Assembly: GCF_040639655.1 (NCBI RefSeq)
Contig: NZ_JBFAAI010000001.1
Coordinates: 558,001 to 622,000 of the forward strand
Length of the DNA: 64,000 nucleotides
Direction: 5' to 3'
Source: Actinoplanes sp040639655
Lineage (GTDB): Bacteria; Actinomycetota; Actinomycetes; Mycobacteriales; Micromonosporaceae
Every line of letters starts with the position of its first letter. The stretch's first letter is position 1. The notes beneath the pieces are model-generated. The model worked only from the letters and a program-made list of their open reading frames with translations, was not told where the DNA came from and did no database searches. This document shows positions 24,915-32,492 of this stretch, in pieces. Position numbers and translations under genes: made by a program.

Positions 24915-26162
24915 ATGCGCAAGGGCCTCGGGCACCTGCTGCTGCGGGTGGCGAACGTGAATCCCCGGAGTGTGACCACGCACTCGGACCGCGTTCTGTA
25001 TCGATCGATCGGCATCTTCATCCTGCTGTACTTCGTCTACGCGACGGTGGGCGGAGCCGCGTTCATCGACGCCAGTTCCGGCTACACCCATCCCTGGTAC
25101 CAGTGGCTGGTCGGGCCGCTCGTGGCGGTCGGCGTGGTCGCCTACGACCGGGCCGTGGTGGGCCGGGTGACGATCAGCTTCGAACGGCTGGAGTCCTCCG
25201 ATCCGCGGCATCTGCTGCGCCCGCCCACACTCGGCCTGTACCTCGGCCGGCTCAGCCTGGCCCTGCTGTTCGCGATCGTCATCACCGAGCCGCTGATGCT
25301 GGCCCGGTACCGCGGCGAGATCGACGCCCACCTGGCCCGGGTCCACAGCGAGCAGCTCAGCGAACTCGACACGGGCGGTGCGGTCGCCGGATACACCGCC
25401 CGCCTCGCCGAACTGCGCCGGGAGACGGCCGCCGACGACTCCGCGGTCCGCCGGCTCGTCGACCAGGCCGCCCAGAAGCGTGAGGACGCCCGCCTGACGT
25501 ACCGGCAGGCCCTCGACGACTCGGTCGGCCGTGGCGTCACCCGCAGCCCCGGCTGTCCTCCTGGCGGCTACTGCTACCAGCTGGTACGTCGCTCACGAGC
25601 CCTCGACGACCAGGCCGGGCGGCTCGAGAGGCAGGCCGCCGCCCTGCAGCGCGACCAGCGGGAGGCCCGCGCGGCGCGAGCCGGGGAACAGTCCCGGCTG
25701 GCCGAACGGATCAGCGACGAACGCGACGGCAACGCCGAGGTGGTGCGCGGGGACTCCGGCTTCGGTGCTCGTACCGCCGCGATGTGGCATTTGATCCGTG
25801 CCGATTTCTGGGGTGTCGGCGTGTTCTATCTGGGCATCGCGCTGCTGCTGGTGGCCCTGGACTGCGCGGCCATCGCCCTGAAACTGGTGTCCCGCGGCAA
25901 CGCCTACGAGCGGGCCGAGGCCCGGATCGCCCGGCTCCGCGAACACGAGGCCTCCCTCATGCACGAGCGGGAGATCCACGACGCCCGGACGTACGGGGAG
26001 GCCACCGCAAAGGTGATCGCGGACGGCATCGAGGCGGCCAGCCACGACGGAGGCCTGGCCCGGGCCGCCACCGACCGGGCCAGGCACGTCCTGCACGACG
26101 CCGTCGTCGTCGACCCGGCGCGGATCGAGCGTCCGATCCCGCGCCACCGCATCAACGCCTGA
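24915..26162 (+). CDS. DUF4407 membrane protein with coiled-coil loop
   Basis: 415 aa. Hydrophobic segments lie near residues 35-55, 63-80, 108-125 and 298-322. Between the third and fourth is a long charged, helical region (about 135-290) with heptad-like Arg/Glu/Ala runs, a probable coiled coil; a CPPGGYC pair sits in it. This layout matches DUF4407. The role is unknown. A TAAGAC box eight bases before the ATG suggests an almost leaderless transcript. It converges on the exported-protein array. Confidence 0.8.
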   Translation: MRKGLGHLLLRVANVNPRSVTTHSDRVLYRSIGIFILLYFVYATVGGAAFIDASSGYTHPWYQWLVGPLVAVGVVAYDRAVVGRVTISFERLESSDPRHLLRPPTLGLYLGRLSLALLFAIVITEPLMLARYRGEIDAHLARVHSEQLSELDTGGAVAGYTARLAELRRETAADDSAVRRLVDQAAQKREDARLTYRQALDDSVGRGVTRSPGCPPGGYCYQLVRRSRALDDQAGRLERQAAALQRDQREARAARAGEQSRLAERISDERDGNAEVVRGDSGFGARTAAMWHLIRADFWGVGVFYLGIALLLVALDCAAIALKLVSRGNAYERAEARIARLREHEASLMHEREIHDARTYGEATAKVIADGIEAASHDGGLARAATDRARHVLHDAVVVDPARIERPIPRHRINA

Positions 26163-26178
26163 CCACGCCGCTGTTCGC

Positions 26179-26790
26179 TCACGGCTGAGTGGCCTCGGCC
26201 CGTACCGGCACGGTGAACGTCGCCCCCTGACACGCGGCCGATCCGCCGCCCCGCATCGTCAGGGCGTCGTTCAGGATGAACGCCCCCACCGTGTTGCGGG
26301 GCACTTCCCACGAGACAGCGAACTGCGGCCGGGTGAACTCCACCCGAGGCGCGACACAGCCGGCCTCCCGATGCGCGTCGTCGGCGACCACCGGGCCCGG
26401 TCCGGGCACGATCGAGGTGACCTGCACGGTGGACGCGTGCTGGTTGGTGACGGTGACGGTCAGGTTTCCGGTGGAGCCCGGCCGCAGCGGCCGGACCGGA
26501 TCGGAGATCGCGGTCAGGCTGACCTCCACCCGGGACGCGGCCACCCACTCGTCCTCGGGGGCCGGACTGTTGAACCGCCAGTAGGCCCAGGCCGCACCCG
26601 CGTTCGCGAGCAGCGCCGCCACCGCGGCCACACTGAGGATCATCCGGGCCCGCCGGTCGAACCGGCGGCGCGGACCGGGTTGGCGTACCTCCCAGGTCGG
26701 CTCCTCATGGTCCACAGCGTCCAGCTCGAGATGCGAGGGCGCTCGGCCGTCGCTCTCGGTGAGACCGGGTAACGTGTCGCGCCGATTCAC
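26179..26790 (-). CDS. Membrane-anchored TasA-like protein, paralogue 4 of the array
   Basis: 203 aa from GTG at 26790. About 48 cytoplasmic residues precede one hydrophobic helix ending NAGAAWAYWRF, a type of signal that recalls SipW-dependent TasA/camelysin proteins. The outer part is beta-rich: LRPGSTGNLTVTVTNQ, DAHREAGC, and SAACQGATFTVPV at the end. It aligns closely with the protein at 28279 over the whole outer part, with two Cys in the same places. No enzyme motif. Its start overlaps a 17-codon ORF (GTGA). Confidence 0.7.
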   Translation of the reverse strand: MNRRDTLPGLTESDGRAPSHLELDAVDHEEPTWEVRQPGPRRRFDRRARMILSVAAVAALLANAGAAWAYWRFNSPAPEDEWVAASRVEVSLTAISDPVRPLRPGSTGNLTVTVTNQHASTVQVTSIVPGPGPVVADDAHREAGCVAPRVEFTRPQFAVSWEVPRNTVGAFILNDALTMRGGGSAACQGATFTVPVRAEATQP

Positions 26791-26840
26791 GAAGCGACCT
26801 GGGTGGTGGCCGCCACGCGGGTCTCACTCAGTGCGGGCAT
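26787..26840 (-). CDS. 17-codon ORF coupled to the exported-protein gene
   Basis: Reads MPALSETRVAATTQVAS then TGA, which overlaps the GTG of the 203-residue protein. GAGGAGG lies ten bases before its ATG, whereas the downstream GTG has no ribosome site. This is the third such arrangement in the window (compare livF and sdhA). Confidence 0.45.
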   Translation of the reverse strand: MPALSETRVAATTQVAS

Positions 26841-27111
26841 GCGGCTCGTTCCTCCTCGGAGGCCGGTGGGAAAGATGCCGGGTTCGGCGCTCATATAACG
26901 TTCGCCGACAGAGATGTCCGATGTGATCGGTTTTCCGTCCGCCGTTCCAGCGCATAAATCGGACAGGTCTGCCGATACGGCTTACCCCTGCGGGGTGACG
27001 AAATCAGCTGTCCGGCCATGCCGCCCGGATGTCCACGCCTGCCGGTAACCGGTCAACCCAGCCCGGACAACCTCCGGTCGCCGTCGCACATCCATCCGGG
27101 TCCCACCACCC
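26841..27111 (-). other. Gap between two exported-protein genes
   Basis: About 270 bases without a supported gene. It holds a candidate promoter (26893-26920) and a small CCGG-TTA-CCGG dyad near 27047-27057. Its base composition is less GC-rich around 26890-26960 than the flanking genes. No long frame with coding character was seen on either strand. Confidence 0.5.
26893..26920 (-). promoter_or_regulatory. Candidate promoter for the gene at 26179
   Basis: On the minus strand CGGACA (26920-26915), a 16-base spacer and TTATAT (26898-26893) form a plausible -35/-10 pair upstream of the 17-codon ORF. The AT-rich -10 stands out in this GC-rich sequence. It would allow this gene to be transcribed apart from the rest of the array. 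Confidence 0.4.
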
Positions 27112-27825
27112 TCATCCGGAAGTGCCGGCCCCACTCTCCTCACCTGAAGTCACCGTCTGCGCCGGAGATCCTCCGGCCGGCTCCGACCCGGTCCCACTCG
27201 CCGGAGCCGACGACCAGGGACTCGGTACGGGTGTCACCGACGGCGTCGCCGTACTCTTCCGGCTGCCGGTCTCCGCATCCGCCCCCTGCTCCGAGCCCGC
27301 CCCGGCATTCCCGGTCCCGTCTTCAGCGGCCGTACCGGATGCCGAAGCGGCCGTGCCGGATGCCGAGGTCTTCTCCGTGACGCCGGACGGCTTCCCGGGA
27401 ACGCGAACCGGCTCACTGGCCGGGCTCGCCGGTCCGGTCCACCGGGTGCCGGCGAGCGCCTGAACCGTGTAGGTCACCGAACTGCCCGGCGTGGCCTCGG
27501 AATCCACACAGGTCAGCTTCGACGCCGGAACCCGGCAGGCCTCCGCCCGGGTGTCCCCGGTATGCCGGACCACCAGATAACCACCGACGGAATGCCCGGA
27601 CGCGAGCTTCACCGCCGTCCAGTCCACCCGAGGGCCGGCGGCTTTCATCTTCGCGTTCACCTCTGCCCGGGGCTGGGCCACGGTGGGCAGGGCGGCGGCC
27701 CTCAGCGAGCCCCGCCCGTTCGTCATCTCCACCGACCAGTCGGCCCATGCGGTGATCCCGCTGCCCACAGCGACAGCTCCGAGCGTTCCGGCCGCGACGA
27801 TCAGCGCCGCCGTCCGCCGTCTCAC
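27112..27825 (-). CDS. Exported FnIII-like protein with low-complexity tail
   Basis: 237 aa from GTG at 27825, overlapping the previous stop (GTGA). Residues 5-27 are a hydrophobic signal or anchor. The next 110 residues look like one fibronectin III-like beta-sandwich (VDWTAVKLASGHSVGGYLVV ... TYTVQALAGTRWTGPAS) with two cysteines. The last 85 residues are Ser/Thr/Gly/Ala-rich low complexity, like a wall-spanning stalk. Unlike its neighbours it lacks the CQGATF motif. Co-directional and coupled to the array, so probably part of the same surface system. Confidence 0.65.
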   Translation of the reverse strand: MRRRTAALIVAAGTLGAVAVGSGITAWADWSVEMTNGRGSLRAAALPTVAQPRAEVNAKMKAAGPRVDWTAVKLASGHSVGGYLVVRHTGDTRAEACRVPASKLTCVDSEATPGSSVTYTVQALAGTRWTGPASPASEPVRVPGKPSGVTEKTSASGTAASASGTAAEDGTGNAGAGSEQGADAETGSRKSTATPSVTPVPSPWSSAPASGTGSEPAGGSPAQTVTSGEESGAGTSG

Positions 27826-28289
27826 CGTGCGGCCCTCTCGGCCCCGGCCGAGAAGGCGAGCCGAAACGTCGCCCGCTGGCACGCGTCCGCGACGGTGTGC
27901 GGCATGGTCACCTCGAACTCTCCGGCCGTCTTCCGCCCATACGCCGGTACGGTCAGCGGCAGGCTGCCCAGATAGCCCCCGATCGTCAGGTTGGCCGCCG
28001 TCGGCCGGCATCGCCACTTCGAGCTGCCGGTGACCCGGGCGTCGACCTGCCGCACCCGGATCGCGAACGGATAGGGATTCGCGATGGTCACCCGTGTGCG
28101 CCGGACGGCACCGGGGTGGAACTTCTCCATCGGGCTCCCGGTCACCTCGAACGAGAACGCGCCGAGCCGCGCCAGATCAACTTCCGATGCTTCGGTACGG
28201 GAACCGGCCGCGACCCAGACGCAGGCCACGGCCGTTCCCGCGGCCACCAGCCGCCGGGCAGTCATCAGTTTCGGAAGATTAATTCGCAC
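27822..28289 (-). CDS. Exported TasA-like protein, paralogue 3
   Basis: 155 aa from GTG at 28289 (GGGAGA just upstream); a GTG at 28301 would add four residues. A signal-like helix (LVAAGTAVACVWVAAG) is followed by a beta-rich domain with FHPGAVRRTRVTIANPYPFAI, two Cys, and ADACQRATFRLAF at the end. This is a diverged version of the PG..TVTVENPNPFPV and ACQGATFTVP motifs of the neighbours. It overlaps the upstream gene's stop by about ten bases and the downstream start by four. Confidence 0.65.
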   Translation of the reverse strand: MRINLPKLMTARRLVAAGTAVACVWVAAGSRTEASEVDLARLGAFSFEVTGSPMEKFHPGAVRRTRVTIANPYPFAIRVRQVDARVTGSSKWRCRPTAANLTIGGYLGSLPLTVPAYGRKTAGEFEVTMPHTVADACQRATFRLAFSAGAERAAR

Positions 28290-28773
28290 CGCTTCTCCCA
28301 CTGGCGGTGAGCGGAACGGTGAACGTTGCCCCCTGACACGCCGAGTCCGAGTCGTTGGTCATCTGGATCGCGTCCAGCAGCAGGAAACTCGCGCTGGATC
28401 GTGGCCCCACCGACAACGAGACGGCGCTCAGGCCCCGGGTCGGCGAGACACCGGTGGTGATGCAGCCCGCGGCCCGGTGCGCGGCGTCCACAGTGATCGG
28501 CTCGCTTCCCGCGTGCACCGTCGTGAGGGTGACCGGAAACGGGTTCGGGTTCTCGACCGTGACCGCCAGGTCGGTACGCGCACCCGGATAGAGCGGCGCG
28601 TCCGGGCGCGGGATGGCGGTCAGTCGCAGGTCGAGCGCCCGGGACGCGGTCGTCGCCGAACTTCCGCCACCGCCCAGCCGCCACACCGCCCAAGCGGCTC
28701 CGCCGGTGGCAACCAACGCTCCGGCGACCGCCGTTGCGACCAGCGTTCGACGTCGCGACGATGTCATCAACAC
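28279..28773 (-). CDS. Exported TasA-like protein, paralogue 2
   Basis: 164 aa. I prefer the GTG at 28773, seven bases after AGGAG; the ATG at 28779 is too close to it and the ATG at 28767 also possible. The signal region ends GGAAWAVWRLGG. The mature part has LYPGARTDLAVTVENPNPFP, DAAHRAAGC, and SACQGATFTVPL near the C-terminus. It is clearly homologous to the proteins at 26179 and 28844. No enzymatic motif; a small secreted beta-sandwich with one probable disulfide. Confidence 0.7.
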   Translation of the reverse strand: MLMTSSRRRTLVATAVAGALVATGGAAWAVWRLGGGGSSATTASRALDLRLTAIPRPDAPLYPGARTDLAVTVENPNPFPVTLTTVHAGSEPITVDAAHRAAGCITTGVSPTRGLSAVSLSVGPRSSASFLLLDAIQMTNDSDSACQGATFTVPLTASGRSGAN

Positions 28774-28807
28774 GATCATGCTCCTGTCCGCGAGGGCGAA
28801 ACGAACG

Positions 28808-28837
28808 GGAAGGGGCGCCGAAGCCGGCGCCCCTTCC
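28808..28837 (-). terminator. Hairpin between exported-protein genes 1 and 2
   Basis: Perfect 12-base arms (28808-28819 and 28826-28837) around a six-base loop. On the minus strand the stem is followed by CGTTCGTTTCG. It sits seven bases after the stop of the first gene, so it should end most transcripts there and let only a fraction continue into the rest of the array. Confidence 0.75.
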
Positions 28838-28843
28838 GCAGGA

Positions 28844-29392
28844 TCACGGAGCGGCGGGAGCAGCGGTGCCGCTCTGGGCGGCCAGGGCCACGGTGATCGG
28901 GAAGGTCGCGCCCTGGCAGGCGTCCGCCGCGTCCTCGATCATGCTGAGGGCGCCGGTGTAGGTGATCGCCTTGGTGCCGTTGTTCCCGCCGGACTTCGGA
29001 GGCACAACCAGGGCTGCTCCTGTCGGCAGCGCGGCCGCGGAGTTGACCGCAACGTTGCTTCCGGTACAGGTGCCGGTGACCCCGGCGGCGAGGGCACCGT
29101 TGTTCACGGTGAGGTTGATCCCGGTGATTCGGACCGGGAACGGGTTCGGGTTCTCCACGGTGAATGCGACATCGTTCGTGCTGCCGGGGAAGAAGGCCGG
29201 CGACACGGCCACGTCGTTGGCGACGCCGTCGCCATCGAGGTCCTTGATCGTGAGGCCCTGGGCGGTGCTCGCGGTGGCCGCGCCGGCGCCGCTGCCGCTC
29301 AGGAGCCAGGCTGCGTAGGCCGCGCCGGCTCCACCGACGGCCACGACAGCGGCGGTAGCGATGGCAGCGGAGCGCTTGGTGAACTTACGCAT
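28844..29392 (-). CDS. Exported TasA-like protein, paralogue 1
   Basis: 182 aa, first gene of the array, with AGGAGG nine bases before the ATG. The N-terminus (KRSAAIATAAVVAVGGAGAA, then YAAW) resembles SipW-dependent signal peptides. The mature protein begins with a DLDGDGVANDV segment like a calcium-binding loop, then FFPGSTNDVAFTVENPNPFP, and ends ADACQGATFPITV. Placement before a strong terminator suggests it is the most abundant product, as for a fibre or matrix subunit. Relation to TasA/camelysin is by fold-like pattern only. Confidence 0.72.
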   Translation of the reverse strand: MRKFTKRSAAIATAAVVAVGGAGAAYAAWLLSGSGAGAATASTAQGLTIKDLDGDGVANDVAVSPAFFPGSTNDVAFTVENPNPFPVRITGINLTVNNGALAAGVTGTCTGSNVAVNSAAALPTGAALVVPPKSGGNNGTKAITYTGALSMIEDAADACQGATFPITVALAAQSGTAAPAAP

Positions 29393-29901
29393 GGGAATGT
29401 TCCTCCTGGAACGTGGTCAGCGTGCGTTAACCCCGGAAAGCCGGTGAGCGACTGAAACGGGGATCGCGTCGTTAATCGGATGTCACCGGGGCCACGTGGC
29501 CACCCGGCGCTGGGACAAAGATGACCGACTCGTCCTGAGTCGACGATCGTCCGTACCGGCTGGCTGTTGGATGCTGATCGGCGTCGGGCCGCGCCCGTCC
29601 CGGCTACCCCGCAGGTGTGAGACCGTTCCCGTCGTCGATCCGCCGTGGCGGCCACGGAGATCGACGATCAGGGCCTGACCAGCGATGCGTCCACCATGCA
29701 CCGGCGACGGCCGGCGGCAACCCCGAGCCGTGTTCGGATTGCCGGAATCGCCCGGATCGCGGGCTCAGGGACGCTTGAAACGTGAAGTAACGGCACCGTT
29801 TCGACGCGAAACGGGAACAGACCTCGGAACTATTTCCGGGTCCGATACCCGAATGGATTAGTCCGCCTGGCAGTGGCCGTCGCCTGAAAGAAGCTTGCGG
29901 C
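29393..29901. other. 509-base gene-free stretch with several hairpins
   Basis: No frame here has coding character. It holds a 12-base palindrome GGCCACGTGGCC (29490-29501), a dyad CGACTC-5-GAGTCG (29526-29542), a long two-part hairpin at 29632-29667 (TCGTCGATC and CCGTGG arms with their complements), and a perfect eight-base stem CCGTTTCG-ACG-CGAAACGG (29796-29814). The sequence CGACGATC or its complement recurs three times. The part nearest 29392 must hold the promoter of the exported-protein array. A structured RNA is possible but unproven. Confidence 0.55.
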
Positions 29902-30648
29902 TTATGCCTCTGTCGGCCGCTCGGCCCGGACGAGGAACCGGTGGGAACGCACCGTGAACCCGCCACGGGCCCGGATGGTCGCTGACAGGCGGGCGAGCTC
30001 ACCTTCGTACCGCAGGGGGGTGAAGTCCCTGATCTGCCAGGGCACCGATCGCAGCTTGCGGACCACCGCGGCGATGTCGTGGAAGACCAGGAACGGGTGT
30101 TCCTCGCGCACGTCGGTGACCCGCAGCCCGGCCACCTGCAACGCCGTCACCGCCACCTCGGCGTCCCACCGGCGCGGATGCGGGGGCGGGGCACCGAGGG
30201 CGGTGTTCAGTTCGGCCATGTCGTCGCTGCCCACCTGCTGGGTGAGCAGGATGCCGCCGGGCTTGAGCAGCCGGGCGATGTCGGCGCCTGGGAGCCGCCC
30301 GTGCCGGCTCAGCACCAGGTCGAACTCGTTCTCCTCGGCCGGCAGCTCGGTCTGCACGGCGACGCCGAACGGGGCCAGCCGCTCACGGGCGGCCGGTGTG
30401 TTGCGGGCCCACGTCTCCACCGCCACGGTGTGCGGGGGCAGTGGGGCGAGCTCGGCGAGCAGCTCGCCGCCGCCGGTGTCGAGGTCGAGGAGGCTGGCGG
30501 AGCGGCGTATCAGGGCGCGGGCCAGGTCGAGGTACGACCAGGACGGCTCGGACGCCACGGCCAGGCCGTCCAGCCAGGCGAATTCCCACCCGGTCATGGA
30601 GGCGCCGGTAGCCGCGGCGTCGAGTTCGTCCTGCCGGTTGCTGCGCAC
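29902..30648 (-). CDS. Class I SAM-dependent methyltransferase
   Basis: 248 aa from GTG at 30648; a TTG at 30741 and an ATG at 30597 are alternatives, and none has a strong ribosome site. The SAM-binding motif I is LLDLDTGGGELLAELAPLP, followed by an acidic motif II (VAVETWARNTPAARERL). Motif IV DLVLSRHG and ARLLKPGGILLTQQVG complete the Rossmann core. The WEFAWLDG..ASEPSWSY opening is typical of a small actinobacterial family of unknown substrate. It follows the MerR-clamp gene in the same direction. Confidence 0.8.
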   Translation of the reverse strand: MRSNRQDELDAAATGASMTGWEFAWLDGLAVASEPSWSYLDLARALIRRSASLLDLDTGGGELLAELAPLPPHTVAVETWARNTPAARERLAPFGVAVQTELPAEENEFDLVLSRHGRLPGADIARLLKPGGILLTQQVGSDDMAELNTALGAPPPHPRRWDAEVAVTALQVAGLRVTDVREEHPFLVFHDIAAVVRKLRSVPWQIRDFTPLRYEGELARLSATIRARGGFTVRSHRFLVRAERPTEA

Positions 30649-30745
30649 GCTTGCGAAACTAGCCGGGCCGGGTCTCCGCCAGCGACTCGATCGCACGGCC
30701 TTTCCAGGACCGGTGCCGGACTGTGGCTGAACGGTTACCAAGCTC

Positions 30746-31783
30746 TCAATGGCGGACCGGCATGAGTAGCGAGAAACGGGAACCGGCGCCCACCGGACGC
30801 AAGATCAACGGCCGGACCGGGCCGTCGAGTTCCAGTTCGAGCTGGCCGGCGGCGCCCGCGTCCAGGGCCTGGAGCAGGAACTCCCGGTTCACCGCTACGT
30901 GCGATCCGGTGTCGGCGGCCCACTCGTCGGCGCCGGCGAACCGCAGGCCGCCGTCGAGGTCGAGAGCCAGGACGGTGACCGGGTACGGGCGGCCCTCGTG
31001 CTCCCGGTCGACCACCGGCGCCGTGGCGAGCAGCTCCCGCAGCTCGGCGACGTCGACGGTGACGCTCGGCGAAGCGGGCGGCAGCAGGCGGCGGTAGTCG
31101 GGGAAGTCCATGTCGATCGGCTTGCCCTCGACGGTCCGGTCCCCGGCGCGGGCGGTCACCAGCCCGGCGGACAGGTCGACGGTGATCGAGCCGGTGCGGA
31201 TGCCGTGCAGTTCCTCGGCGAGCGGGTACGGCAGGAACAGTCGCGTGGCCGAGCCCTCGACGCCGGCCGGGACCGTGGCGACGGCGAGCCGGTAGCGGTC
31301 GGTGGCGACCACGGTGATCGCGTCGTCGCCGGTCTCGAACAGCACACCGGCCGGGATCGGGCCGGTGGAGTCCGCGGCGGCGAACAGCACGGCGCCGAGG
31401 GCGGCGGACAGGTCGGCGGCGGGCAGGGTGATCCGGGTCATCAGGTTCTCCTCCAGGTCGAGCAGGGTGTGCAGGCGGAGGAGTTCACGCTTGGCGTCGG
31501 CGAGACCCGACTCGAGCCGGATCAGGTGGGCGTCGAGCTTCGCCCGTACCGAAGCCGGGTGATGAAGCAGGTCCTGAACCGCTTCGGCGATGCCGGCGAC
31601 CGGCATCCCCACCCGCCGCAGCCCGGCGATGAGCCGGGCCGCTCTGATCTGCTCGGCGGTGTACCGGCGGTAGCCGGTCGACGGGTCCACCGCAGCCGGG
31701 ACCAGCACGCCCGCGCTGTCGTAGAACCGCAGCGCGCTGATGCTCAACCCGCTGGCCCGGGCCGCCTCGCCGATGCCTCGCAT
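30746..31783 (-). CDS. MerR-family HTH fused to a DNA polymerase beta-clamp-like domain
   Basis: 345 aa from the ATG at 31783 with GGGGAG upstream. Residues 1-70 are a MerR helix-turn-helix with wing (IGEAARASGLSISALRFYDS, STGYRRYTAEQI), and about 75-115 is the dimerisation helix. From about residue 118 the sequence changes to a sliding-clamp-like pattern (LSAALGAVLFAAAD, VVATDRYRLAVATVP, MDFPDYRRLLPP, VAVNREFLLQALDAG), resembling DnaN domains 2-3. Such fusions occur in actinobacteria; what they sense is unknown. The clamp part may serve as the ligand or protein-binding sensor. Confidence 0.8.
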   Translation of the reverse strand: MRGIGEAARASGLSISALRFYDSAGVLVPAAVDPSTGYRRYTAEQIRAARLIAGLRRVGMPVAGIAEAVQDLLHHPASVRAKLDAHLIRLESGLADAKRELLRLHTLLDLEENLMTRITLPAADLSAALGAVLFAAADSTGPIPAGVLFETGDDAITVVATDRYRLAVATVPAGVEGSATRLFLPYPLAEELHGIRTGSITVDLSAGLVTARAGDRTVEGKPIDMDFPDYRRLLPPASPSVTVDVAELRELLATAPVVDREHEGRPYPVTVLALDLDGGLRFAGADEWAADTGSHVAVNREFLLQALDAGAAGQLELELDGPVRPLILRPVGAGSRFSLLMPVRH

Positions 31784-31830
31784 GTCGCTCCCCACGCCCA
31801 GCAACCCTGGTGTCTCGACCTTCTCGAGGG

Positions 31831-32430
31831 TCAAGCCTGCACGACAAGGGTGATTCCGAGGGCGGCCATGACCAGCGCTATCGACCCGTCGAGCACCCGC
31901 CACGCGGACGGCCGGGCCAGCAGCGGGGCCAGCCGGCGCGCGCCGACACCGAGTGCCACGAACCAGCTCAGACTCGCGGCTGCGGCACCGAGACCGAACG
32001 CCCAGCGGTTGGCGTGCTGCTGCGCGACCGAGCCGAGCAGCAGCACGGTGTCCAGATAGACGTGCGGGTTGAGGTAGGTCAGGGCCAGGCAGGTGAGCAG
32101 TGTGGCCCGCAGGGTGGCGGGCGCCTTGGCCGCCGGGTCGAGGGCCTCGGGGCGCAGGGCGCGGCGGGCGGCCAGGACCGCGTAGCCGAGCAGGAACGCC
32201 GCGCCCGCCCATCGGATCACGCTGATCAGTGCGGGCTGGGCGTTGAGGACGGCACCGAGCCCGGCGATGCCCGCGGAGATCAGGGCGAGATCCGAAAGGG
32301 CGCAGGTCAGGACCACCGGCAGTACGTGTTCCCGGCGCAGCCCTTGGCGCAGGACGAACGCGTTCTGGGCGCCGATCGCGATGATCAGCACAGCGGAGGC
32401 GACGAAGCCGGCGACGGCGGAGGAGAGCAT
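31831..32430 (-). CDS. lysE: LysE/ArgO-family basic amino acid exporter
   Basis: 199 aa with about six hydrophobic helices. The opening IIAIGAQNAFVLRQGLRREHV is the LysE/ArgO signature. The family exports L-lysine and/or L-arginine using the membrane potential. It is divergent from a LysG-type regulator with a dyad between them, the same layout as lysE-lysG of Corynebacterium glutamicum. Together with dapD next door this marks a lysine-homeostasis locus. Confidence 0.9.
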   Translation of the reverse strand: MLSSAVAGFVASAVLIIAIGAQNAFVLRQGLRREHVLPVVLTCALSDLALISAGIAGLGAVLNAQPALISVIRWAGAAFLLGYAVLAARRALRPEALDPAAKAPATLRATLLTCLALTYLNPHVYLDTVLLLGSVAQQHANRWAFGLGAAAASLSWFVALGVGARRLAPLLARPSAWRVLDGSIALVMAALGITLVVQA

Positions 32431-32465
32431 GCCCCGACGCTACGTTCTCACCCGATGCCGCTCCA

Positions 32466-32491
32466 GCTAATCATTCTGACGATGGATTAGC
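32466..32491. promoter_or_regulatory. LysG operator dyad between lysE and lysG
   Basis: Arms GCTAATC (32466-32472) and GATTAGC (32485-32491) with a 12-base centre lie between the divergent genes, overlapping the lysG start region. The T-N11-A type symmetry and position fit a LysR-family binding site that activates lysE when basic amino acids accumulate and represses lysG. Confidence 0.7.
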
Positions 32492-32492
32492 C

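Noticed and set aside
27029..27463. Plus-strand frame opposite the FnIII-like protein tail
   Set aside because: Pro/Ser-rich antisense of a repetitive Ser/Thr tail, no ribosome site.
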